A stretch of 12,474 nucleotides of DNA from an uncultured bacterium (GTDB lineage: Bacteria; Bacillota; Clostridia; Oscillospirales; Acutalibacteraceae). The notes below the pieces were generated by a model. The model was not told the origin of the DNA. It made no database searches and saw nothing but the letters and a program-made list of their open reading frames with translations. Location: contig CAMFFI010000017.1 of assembly GCA_945949625.1 (NCBI GenBank), forward strand, positions 1 to 12,474, in the 5' to 3' direction. Each line of letters opens with the position of its first letter. Positions within the stretch are counted from its first letter, which is position 1. The translations under genes were made by a program, and so were the position numbers. Shown here one piece after another: positions 6,801-12,474 of the stretch.

Positions 6801-7269
6801 CACCGCCCAGCTTGTCTTTAAGTATATTTTTTCCACGGCTTAAAAGAGTGTAAATCGTGTTTACATTTTTCCCCAGAATCTTACCGATTTCTACTGCTGA
6901 ATATTGCTCGTAGTAATAAAGATATATTGGGTTTTTGTACTTTTCAGGCAGGGAAAGCACTGCCTCAAGGACTTCACTGTAATTTTCCTGCTGTGAAGCC
7001 TGAAAATTTTTGATTTCCTCTATTGAAACAACCCGACTTCTGAAAAAGCTCTTTTTTAAGTCCTTACAGGCATTAACAGTTACGCGGATTATCCATGCCT
7101 TTTCGTGCTCTTCGCTCTCAAAATCTTTTGAATATGTAACATATTTCAAAAATACATTTTGAAATATATCTTCAGCGTCAGCGTGATTTTTTAAATGGAG
7201 CAAGCAAATTCGATAAACGGTATCGGCATATTTTTCTATTGCCCGATTTACTTCCTGTTCACTTTTCAA
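6787..7269 (-). CDS. ECF-type RNA polymerase sigma factor
   Basis: A 160-residue group 4 (ECF) sigma-70 factor, which redirects RNA polymerase to a small set of promoters on an outside signal. Region 2 spans about residues 14-73, with YADTVYRICLLHLKNHADAEDIFQNVFLK and the -10 recognition helix around EEHEKAWIIRVTVNACKD. Region 4 spans about 100-154, with LSLPEKYKNPIYLYYYEQYSAVEIG and the helix-turn-helix NVNTIYTLLSRGKNILK. Regions 1 and 3 are absent, as expected. The start is TTG at 7269, preceded by AAGGCGG at 7-nt spacing; no better ATG lies nearby and the protein begins at the usual distance before region 2. It is 39 nt downstream of the secreted-protein gene and overlaps the anti-sigma gene by 14 nt, giving a sigma/anti-sigma pair in one operon. 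The suboptimal start may keep sigma levels low. Confidence 0.93.
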   Translation of the reverse strand: MKSEQEVNRAIEKYADTVYRICLLHLKNHADAEDIFQNVFLKYVTYSKDFESEEHEKAWIIRVTVNACKDLKKSFFRSRVVSIEEIKNFQASQQENYSEVLEAVLSLPEKYKNPIYLYYYEQYSAVEIGKILGKNVNTIYTLLSRGKNILKDKLGGDDFE

Positions 7270-7308
7270 AAAACCACCGCCTTCTTAGTATAATTCAACA
7301 GTTACTCA

Positions 7309-7848
7309 TTATTTGTTTTTGCAGCCATTTGCGCCGCCGCTATTTCCTTTTTTATATCCTGTTCCATCCATTAGTCTTACACCGTCATTGGGACATTCAC
7401 CCTTGTTCGGACATTCGCCCTTGTTTACACACTCTCCGTCATTAATACACTCACTGTTGTTCGGACAATTTCCGTTATTCACACACTGACCGTTGTTCGG
7501 GCAATTTCCGTTTGCACCGTTTCCTTTATTTTCGGAATTGCTTTGGTTATCATTTTGCTTTTCGGTACCGTTCGTTTCAATTCCCGCACGGTTTCTCGAC
7601 TTTGCTCCGTTCTGAGCATAGTCTGATTTGTTCAGGCACTGTTCAAATGCATAAGAGTTTTGCGCATCACAGTAGCCTTTCCCATAGCCGTTACCACAAG
7701 AATACTCCGATGATTCTGAAACAGCTGATATATTGCAAGGTCTGCTTGGGCAGTATGTGCCTTCACCGTTACAGTTTGCAGCAAATGCAGTTGTTCCTCC
7801 TACTGCCAATGTTGTTGCTGTGATAATTGAAATAATAAGTTTTTTCAT
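7309..7848 (-). CDS. Secreted Cys/Asn-rich protein with seven hexapeptide repeats, function unknown
   Basis: I do not recognise a known family. The 179-residue precursor has a clear signal peptide: a KK start, a hydrophobic core from residue 4 to about 17, and AFA before a likely cut at A23/A24. The mature part has 14 cysteines. Six are scattered in residues 24-71. A Ser/Asn/Gly-rich linker follows (about 75-113). Then comes a strict ladder with Cys at 116, 122, 128, 134, 140, 146 and 152, one every six residues, of the form C-(P/V/I)-N-(N/D/K)-(G/S)-x. A last Cys is at 176. Such spacing suggests a disulphide-linked or metal-binding repeat, or a small beta-solenoid; this is inference. ATG 7848 has GGAGG 8 nt upstream. 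It is the first gene of an operon with the ECF sigma factor and anti-sigma gene, so it may be their target or part of the signal. Confidence 0.85.
   Translation of the reverse strand: MKKLIISIITATTLAVGGTTAFAANCNGEGTYCPSRPCNISAVSESSEYSCGNGYGKGYCDAQNSYAFEQCLNKSDYAQNGAKSRNRAGIETNGTEKQNDNQSNSENKGNGANGNCPNNGQCVNNGNCPNNSECINDGECVNKGECPNKGECPNDGVRLMDGTGYKKGNSGGANGCKNK
7381..7506 (-). repeat. Seven tandem 18-bp coding repeats
   Basis: Seven degenerate 18-bp units encode residues 115-156 of the secreted protein, each a hexapeptide with one Cys and a conserved Asn two positions later. The 126 bp hold no spacers and stay in frame, so this is a coding tandem repeat rather than a CRISPR array. Unit number could vary between strains by slippage or recombination. 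Confidence 0.9.
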
Positions 7849-7894
7849 TTGTTTGACCTCCGTAAAATAATAGTAGGTATCAACCTCTGTAAAT

Positions 7895-7923
7895 AATACG
7901 AAGTAAAACAGGAAATCCTTTCA
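7895..7923 (-). promoter_or_regulatory. Candidate ECF-type promoter for the secreted protein/sigma/anti-sigma operon
   Basis: On the minus strand TGAAAG (7923-7918), a 17-nt spacer and CGTATT (7900-7895) resemble the TGAAAC...CGTA consensus of Gram-positive ECF sigma factors. The start would fall near 7888, about 40 nt before the ATG at 7848. This suggests that the operon's own sigma factor drives it. A weaker SigA-type site (TATAAT near 7970) lies further upstream. Confidence 0.45.
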
Positions 7924-7985
7924 AAATTTTACAAATTTCTTAAAAAATTTCCGTATATCTTAAAGCATTATAAAGAACAAATATC

Positions 7986-8006
7986 AAAAAAGTCGAGTGT
8001 CTCGAC
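7986..8006 (-). terminator. Second intrinsic terminator after tuf
   Basis: A perfect 6-bp stem, GTCGAG with CTCGAC (8006-8001 and 7997-7992), has a 3-nt loop. Six T follow on the minus strand (7991-7986). It lies about 75 nt beyond the first tuf terminator and just upstream of the sigma operon's promoter region, so it would insulate that operon from the heavily transcribed str operon. Confidence 0.75.
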
Positions 8007-8082
8007 ACGCAATTCGTGCAGACAGGTTGTACTAACTGTAACCTTTTATTCCCGAGCGCAACCGAGCAATTTCCGATAAAGC

Positions 8083-8113
8083 AAAAAAGGCAAGCCGAAA
8101 ACCGACTTGCCTT
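8083..8113 (-). terminator. Main intrinsic terminator of the str operon (after tuf)
   Basis: An 11-bp stem (AAGGCAAGTCG with CGGCTTGCCTT, one G-T pair) has a 5-nt loop and is followed by six T on the minus strand (8088-8083). It lies 27 nt past the tuf stop codon. No gene is seen between it and the next hairpin at 8006. Confidence 0.92.
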
Positions 8114-8139
8114 AATTTTATAATATAATTCAGTACAAA

Positions 8140-9342
8140 TTATTCGTTAATAGCAATAACTGCACCTGAACCTACTGTTCTACCGCCTTCACGGATAGCG
8201 AAACGAAGACCAACTTCGATAGCGATAGGAGTAATAAGCTCAACATCCATTTCAACGTTATCGCCAGGCATACACATTTCAACACCCTCTGGAAGTGAAA
8301 TTGTACCTGTAACGTCAGTTGTTCTGAAATAGAACTGAGGACGATAGTTGTTGAAGAAAGGAGTATGACGGCCGCCTTCGTCTTTAGTTAAAACGTAAAC
8401 CTGACCGCGGAATTTTGTATGAGGATGAATTGTACCCGGTTTAGCAAGTACCTGACCTCTTTCGATTTCGTTTCTCTGAACACCACGGAGAAGAACACCT
8501 ACGTTGTCGCCTGCTTCAGCATAATCAAGAGTCTTTCTGAACATTTCAAGACCTGTAACAACAACTTTTCTCTTCTCGTCTGTAAGACCAACGATTTCAA
8601 CTTCTTCAGAAGTCTTAATCTGACCTCTTTCTACTCTACCTGTAGCAACTGTACCACGACCTGTAATTGTGAATACGTCCTCAACAGGCATAAGGAAAGG
8701 AAGGTCAGCTTTACGCTCAGGAGTTGGGATGAACTCGTCAACAGCGTCCATAAGCTCGTGGATGCACTGATACTCAGGAGCGCTAGGATCCTTAGAATCA
8801 CTTGTAAGTGCAAGATAAGCAGAACCCTTGATGATAGGTGTATCGTCGCCTGGGAATTCATACTCGTTAAGAAGATCTCTAACTTCCATTTCAACGAGCT
8901 CAAGAAGCTCAGGATCGTCAACCTGGTCAGTTTTGTTCATAAATACTACGATGTAAGGTACGCCAACCTGACGTGAAAGCAGGATGTGCTCTCTTGTCTG
9001 AGGCATAGGACCGTCAGCAGCAGATACAACGAGGATAGCGCCGTCCATCTGAGCAGCACCGGTAATCATATTCTTTACATAGTCAGCATGGCCGGGGCAG
9101 TCAACGTGTGCATAGTGACGCTTAGCTGTTTCGTACTCAACGTGAGCTGTGTTAATTGTGATACCACGCTCTCTCTCTTCAGGAGCACTGTCGATGTTTG
9201 AGTAATCTTTGAATTCAGCTTCACCCTCAAGGTTAAGAACCTTTGTGATAGCAGCTGTAAGAGTGGTTTTACCATGGTCAACGTGACCGATAGTACCAAT
9301 GTTAACGTGTGGTTTATTTCTTTCAAATTTTTCTCTTGCCAT
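8140..9342 (-). CDS. tuf: Translation elongation factor Tu
   Basis: EF-Tu carries aminoacyl-tRNA to the ribosome as a GTP complex. The 400-residue protein has the full GTPase set: G1 GHVDHGKT (19-26), G2 RGIT (59-62), G3 DCPGH (81-85) and G4 NKTD (136-139). The G5 region is GSAYLAL. NKTD in place of the NKCD of E. coli is a mild variant; Cys is not needed for guanine binding. Domains 2 and 3 follow without gaps (ITGRGTVATGRVERG; the C-terminal GGRTVGSGAVIAINE). AAGGAGG sits 8 nt before the ATG. It is last in the rpsL-rpsG-fusA-tuf str operon, 124 nt after fusA, with a possible promoter of its own and two terminators behind it. Confidence 0.99.
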   Translation of the reverse strand: MAREKFERNKPHVNIGTIGHVDHGKTTLTAAITKVLNLEGEAEFKDYSNIDSAPEERERGITINTAHVEYETAKRHYAHVDCPGHADYVKNMITGAAQMDGAILVVSAADGPMPQTREHILLSRQVGVPYIVVFMNKTDQVDDPELLELVEMEVRDLLNEYEFPGDDTPIIKGSAYLALTSDSKDPSAPEYQCIHELMDAVDEFIPTPERKADLPFLMPVEDVFTITGRGTVATGRVERGQIKTSEEVEIVGLTDEKRKVVVTGLEMFRKTLDYAEAGDNVGVLLRGVQRNEIERGQVLAKPGTIHPHTKFRGQVYVLTKDEGGRHTPFFNNYRPQFYFRTTDVTGTISLPEGVEMCMPGDNVEMDVELITPIAIEVGLRFAIREGGRTVGSGAVIAINE

Positions 9343-9389
9343 TGGATTTTCCTCCTTATTTTGTAAATCACTTTACAATAGTATAGTAT

Positions 9390-9418
9390 ATTTTAACAAT
9401 AAATTTAAAAAAATGCAA
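9390..9418 (-). promoter_or_regulatory. Possible internal promoter for tuf
   Basis: In the 124-nt fusA-tuf gap the minus strand holds TTGCAT (9418-9413), a 17-nt spacer and TAAAAT (9395-9390), with a start expected near 9383, about 40 nt before tuf. Extra tuf transcription would fit the higher demand for EF-Tu than for EF-G. The gap is AT-rich, so the match could be chance. Confidence 0.4.
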
Positions 9419-9466
9419 TAGATTTTACAAAAATATTGCGTGATTTGCTAAAGAAAATCTGAAAAA

Positions 9467-11560
9467 TCAGGCTTTCTTAGCTCTTTCGCTCATAATTTTC
9501 TCAGCAATGTTCTTTGGAACCTCTGCATAAGTATCCGGTTCCATAACGTACTGACCGCGGCCCTGTGTCTTGGAACGCATATCAGTAGCATAACCGAACA
9601 TTTCTGAAAGAGGAACCTGAGCGTTGATTCTCTGAGCACCGTTTTCTGCTTCCATACCCTGAATCATACCGCGGCGTGAGTTAAGGTCGCCGATAACATC
9701 GCCCATATATTCCTCAGGAACAATAACGGTAACTTTCATAATAGGCTCAAGCAAAACAGGGTCAGCCTTCTTCATAGCCTCTTTGAATGCCATAGAACCG
9801 GCAATCTTAAATGCCATTTCAGATGAATCGACTTCGTGGTAAGAACCATCATAAAGCTCTACCTTTACGTCAACTACATTATAGCCGGCAAGTACGCCTG
9901 AGAGCATAGCTCCCTGGATACCCTGGTCAACAGCAGGGATATATTCCTTAGGAATAGCACCGCCTACTACGCTGTTAACAAATTCGTAGCCTTTGCCCGG
10001 GTTAGGCGATACGTTAATTTTAACGTGACCGTACTGACCTTTACCACCGGACTGTCTTGCATATTTTTCATCAACAGAAGCATTCTGTCTGATTGTTTCC
10101 TTATATGCAACCTGAGGCTTACCGATGTTAGCTTCTACCTTAAATTCACGGAGAAGTCTGTCAACGATAATTTCAAGGTGAAGCTCACCCATACCTGCGA
10201 TAATTGTCTGTCCTGTTTCTTCGTCAGTATAAGCCTTAAAGGTTGGGTCTTCTTCTGCAAGCTTTGCAAGAGCAATACCCATTTTTTCCTGACCTGCCTT
10301 TGTTTTAGGCTCAATAGCTACACGGATAACAGGCTCAGGGAATTCCATTGATTCAAGAATAATAGGATGTTTTTCATCGCAGAGTGTGTCGCCTGTTGTT
10401 GTATTCTTAAGACCAACGGCAGCGGCAATATCACCTGCGTAGCAAGTATCAATATCTTTTCTGTCGTTAGCGTGCATCTGAAGAATACGGCCTACACGCT
10501 CGTTATTATCTTTAGATGAGTTATAAACTGTCTGACCTGCGTGAATCATACCTGAATATACTCTGAAGAAGCACAGCTTACCAACGAAGGGGTCGGTAGC
10601 AATCTTAAATGCAAGAGCTGCAAACGGCTCTTCATCTGAAGAATGTCTTACATCTTCTTCATCGGTTTCAGGGTTAATACCCTTAATAGCAGGTACGTCT
10701 GTCGGAGCAGGCATATAATCAACAATAGCGTCAAGAAGCTTCTGAACGCCCTTGTTACGGTAAGCAGTACCGCAGGTTACGGGAACCATTGTATTGTTGA
10801 TTGTGCATCTGCGGATAGTAGCTTTGATTTCTGCCTCTGTAAGCTCTTCTCCTGCAAAATATTTTTCCATAAGAGCTTCATCTTCCTCGGCAACTGCCTC
10901 GATAAGCTCGTCATGGTATTTCTGAGCTAATTCCATCATATCCTCGGGAATTTCTTCTTCTCTCATATCTTTACCGAGCTCATCATAGTAAACTTCGGCT
11001 TTCATTTTTACGAGGTCGATAATGCCCTTGAATGTGTCTTCAGCACCGATAGGAAGCTGAATCGGAACAGCGTTACATTTTAATCTGTCTTTCATCATCT
11101 GAACAACTCTGTAAAAATCAGCGCCCATAATGTCCATTTTATTAACGAACACCATTCTCGGAACACCGTAGTTGTCAGCCTGACGCCAAACTGTTTCTGA
11201 CTGTGGCTCAACGCCGCCTTTAGCGCAAAGAACTGTAACAGAACCGTCAAGAACTCTCAGAGAACGCTCAACTTCAACTGTAAAGTCAACGTGACCGGGA
11301 GTATCAATGATGTTAATTCTTACTTTCTTGTTGTTGCTGTCATTCCAGAAACAAGTTGTAGCAGCAGAGGTAATTGTAATACCTCTTTCCTGTTCCTGTA
11401 CCATCCAGTCCATCGTAGCGCCGCCGTCGTGGGTTTCGCCGATTTTGTGGTTTATACCGGTATAGAACAGGATACGCTCTGTTGTAGTAGTTTTACCGGC
11501 ATCAATATGAGCCATGATACCGATGTTTCTTGTTTGTTCAAGTGAAACCTGCCTTGGCAT
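9467..11560 (-). CDS. fusA: Translation elongation factor G
   Basis: EF-G drives GTP-dependent translocation of tRNA and mRNA on the ribosome. With RRF it also helps recycle ribosomes. The 697-residue length is normal for the family. GTPase motifs are G1 AHIDAGKT (17-24), G2 RGIT (59-62), G3 DTPGH (86-90) and G4 NKMD (140-143). Domain IV is recognisable by GGKGQYGHVKINVSPN, and domain V by GDLNSRRGMIQGME. AAGGAGG lies 5 nt before the ATG at 11560. It follows rpsG by 36 nt with no terminator, so the two are co-transcribed, and precedes tuf. The motifs and the absence of a ribosome-protection-protein-type divergence argue for the housekeeping factor rather than a Tet(M)-like protein. Confidence 0.99.
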   Translation of the reverse strand: MPRQVSLEQTRNIGIMAHIDAGKTTTTERILFYTGINHKIGETHDGGATMDWMVQEQERGITITSAATTCFWNDSNNKKVRINIIDTPGHVDFTVEVERSLRVLDGSVTVLCAKGGVEPQSETVWRQADNYGVPRMVFVNKMDIMGADFYRVVQMMKDRLKCNAVPIQLPIGAEDTFKGIIDLVKMKAEVYYDELGKDMREEEIPEDMMELAQKYHDELIEAVAEEDEALMEKYFAGEELTEAEIKATIRRCTINNTMVPVTCGTAYRNKGVQKLLDAIVDYMPAPTDVPAIKGINPETDEEDVRHSSDEEPFAALAFKIATDPFVGKLCFFRVYSGMIHAGQTVYNSSKDNNERVGRILQMHANDRKDIDTCYAGDIAAAVGLKNTTTGDTLCDEKHPIILESMEFPEPVIRVAIEPKTKAGQEKMGIALAKLAEEDPTFKAYTDEETGQTIIAGMGELHLEIIVDRLLREFKVEANIGKPQVAYKETIRQNASVDEKYARQSGGKGQYGHVKINVSPNPGKGYEFVNSVVGGAIPKEYIPAVDQGIQGAMLSGVLAGYNVVDVKVELYDGSYHEVDSSEMAFKIAGSMAFKEAMKKADPVLLEPIMKVTVIVPEEYMGDVIGDLNSRRGMIQGMEAENGAQRINAQVPLSEMFGYATDMRSKTQGRGQYVMEPDTYAEVPKNIAEKIMSERAKKA

Positions 11561-11596
11561 AAAATCCTCCTTTTTTTAATTACATCAAAAGATTTA

Positions 11597-12067
11597 TTAC
11601 CATCTGTAATGTGCGAAAGCCTTGTTAGCTTCTGCCATTTTATGTGTATCGTCACGCTTTTTAGCTGCACCGCCTGCACCGTTGATGGCATCAAGAATTT
11701 CTCCGGCAAGTCTTTCTTTCATTGTCTTTTCACTGCGGGCTCTTGAGTAAGTTGAAATCCAACGAAGACCTAAGGTCTGTCTTCTTTCAGGTCTTACTTC
11801 CATAGGAACCTGATAAGTAGCACCGCCCACACGGCGAGCTTTAACTTCCAGAACAGGCATTACGTTTTCCATAGCCTGCTCGAAAACCTCTAATGGGTCT
11901 TTACCTGTCTTATCCTGTATGATGTCAAATGCACCGTAAACAATTTTCTGAGCAACGCCTTTTTTGCCGTCATACATAATATTATTGATAAGACGTGTAA
12001 CAAGTTTTGAATTATAAAGCGGATCGGGTAATACGTCACGCTTTGCAATAGAACCTCTTCTTGGCAC
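11597..12067 (-). CDS. rpsG: 30S ribosomal protein S7
   Basis: S7 nucleates assembly of the 30S head on 16S rRNA and lines the E/P-site mRNA exit; in E. coli it also represses str operon translation. The 156-residue protein matches the family exactly, beginning (M)PRRGSIAKRDVLPDP and including RRVGGATYQVPMEVRPERR (about 76-94) and the GLRWI segment. The start is GTG at 12067: AAGGAGG precedes it by 8 nt and it gives the standard N-terminus. An open frame extends to 12139, but the extra 24 residues have no counterpart in S7 and include the RBS itself. It is the second gene of the str operon, 153 nt after rpsL and 36 nt before fusA. Confidence 0.97.
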   Translation of the reverse strand: MPRRGSIAKRDVLPDPLYNSKLVTRLINNIMYDGKKGVAQKIVYGAFDIIQDKTGKDPLEVFEQAMENVMPVLEVKARRVGGATYQVPMEVRPERRQTLGLRWISTYSRARSEKTMKERLAGEILDAINGAGGAAKKRDDTHKMAEANKAFAHYRW

Positions 12068-12187
12068 TTTGCTTCCCTCCTTCACAATAATTGAGATATC
12101 ATAGGTACTCGAAAGCGACAAACTCCCGTATGCCAACAAGACGTTTTACTGAATATATATAAAGTCCTGTATAGCATTACAGTTACA

Positions 12188-12216
12188 ATTAACTTAGTTT
12201 AGGGTAGTTTTGTCAA
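12188..12216 (-). promoter_or_regulatory. Possible promoter in the rpsL-rpsG gap
   Basis: Just past the rpsL stop the minus strand has a perfect TTGACA (12216-12211), a 17-nt spacer and GTTAAT (12193-12188), a 4/6 match to the -10. It would start transcription inside the 153-nt rpsL-rpsG gap and give rpsG a leader of roughly 115 nt. The weak -10 keeps confidence low. Confidence 0.35.
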
Positions 12217-12220
12217 TTCC

Positions 12221-12474
12221 TTATTTACCTGCCTTTGGACGCTTAGCACCGTATTTTGAACGGGCCTGCATACGATTTGCAACACCTTGAGCATCAAGTG
12301 TGCCTCTGATGATATGGTAACGAACACCAGGTAAGTCCTTAACACGACCGCCTCTGATTAATACAACAGAGTGCTCCTGCAAGTTATGACCTACACCGGG
12401 AATATAGGAACTGACTTCGATACCGTTAGAAAGTCTTACTCTGGCAATTTTTCTGAGAGCTGAGTTAGGCTTTT
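12221..12474 (-). CDS. rpsL: 30S ribosomal protein S12, C-terminal part (runs off the window)
   Basis: S12 sits at the 30S decoding centre and controls accuracy. Only the last 83 residues are inside the window: from KPNSALRK, through RVRLSNGIEVSSYIPGVGHN and EHSVVLIRGGRVKDLPGVRYH, to the basic end RSKYGAKRPKAGK and a TAA. The Lys, Asp and Pro of GRVKDLPGVRYH, at the positions equivalent to E. coli 87, 88 and 90, are the wild-type residues, so the common streptomycin-resistance changes there are absent. The codon for the other well-known site (Lys42) falls at or beyond the window edge. It is the first of the str operon genes seen here. Confidence 0.97.
   Translation of the reverse strand, partial: KPNSALRKIARVRLSNGIEVSSYIPGVGHNLQEHSVVLIRGGRVKDLPGVRYHIIRGTLDAQGVANRMQARSKYGAKRPKAGK

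Noticed and set aside
6801..6836. Upstream start for the anti-sigma gene at 6836
   Set aside because: The extra 12 residues lie entirely inside the sigma gene and have no suitable RBS; ATG 6800 fits translational coupling.
7381..7506. Regular repeats resembling a CRISPR array
   Set aside because: The 18-bp units abut with no spacers, vary between copies, and stay in frame inside a secreted-protein gene, so they are coding tandem repeats.
8419..9201. Long plus-strand open frames opposite tuf, and similar ones opposite fusA and rny
   Set aside because: They are antisense shadows of conserved genes with strong codon bias; they lack RBS and recognisable protein features.
12068..12139. N-terminal extension of S7 to 12139
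   Set aside because: The extra 24 residues have no counterpart in S7 and include the AAGGAGG ribosome binding site; the GTG at 12067 gives the exact family N-terminus.

Overview
The window looks like chromosomal DNA of an AT-rich, low-GC Gram-positive anaerobe, most likely a gut-type member of the Clostridia (Oscillospirales/Ruminococcaceae-like). The evidence is strong AGGAGG-type ribosome binding sites, the sequence flavour of EF-Tu, EF-G and GAPDH, an RNase Y gene, and an RsgI-like anti-sigma protein. The taxonomic call is inference from sequence character; no search was run.

Layout. (1) 1-423 is very AT-rich spacer ending in the terminator of rny. (2) rny (RNase Y) runs leftward from 1977 and has a long (~300 nt) leader that starts at a good promoter near 2289-2317. 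The leader holds a hairpin and a possible 23-codon ORF. (3) gap (glycolytic GAPDH) is divergent, with its own promoter, a strong RBS and a clean terminator. (4) A GNAT acetyltransferase gene follows at 3659-4150. (5) An IS200/IS605-family element occupies about 4251-6010. It carries an HUH/Y1 transposase (tnpA) and an intact TnpB nuclease, with recognisable left- and right-end hairpins and a probable omega RNA. (6) A leftward three-gene cassette at 7848-5991 encodes a secreted Cys/Asn-rich hexapeptide-repeat protein, an ECF sigma factor with a TTG start, and a membrane RsgI-like anti-sigma protein. An ECF-type promoter lies in front of the cassette. (7) The str operon runs leftward from the right edge: rpsL (partial), rpsG (GTG start), fusA, tuf, followed by two tandem intrinsic terminators.

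Main observation. The IS element sits in the 3' part of the anti-sigma gene, so the present protein ends in six residues (IDTPHG) encoded by the element's right end. Joining base 6011 directly to base 4250, which removes the element at its predicted tips, restores one open frame of 37 more codons. It ends at 4138, just inside the convergent acetyltransferase gene. This supports a 300-residue ancestral protein and also fixes the left tip after a TTAT target. The predicted TnpB guide (from 6011) and TAM (TTAT) would then match the empty insertion site.

The sigma/anti-sigma pair probably controls its own operon, including the unusual cysteine-ladder secreted protein. That small envelope-signalling unit, whose anti-sigma tail has been cut by a transposon, is the most novel part of the window. 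The remaining genes are housekeeping.
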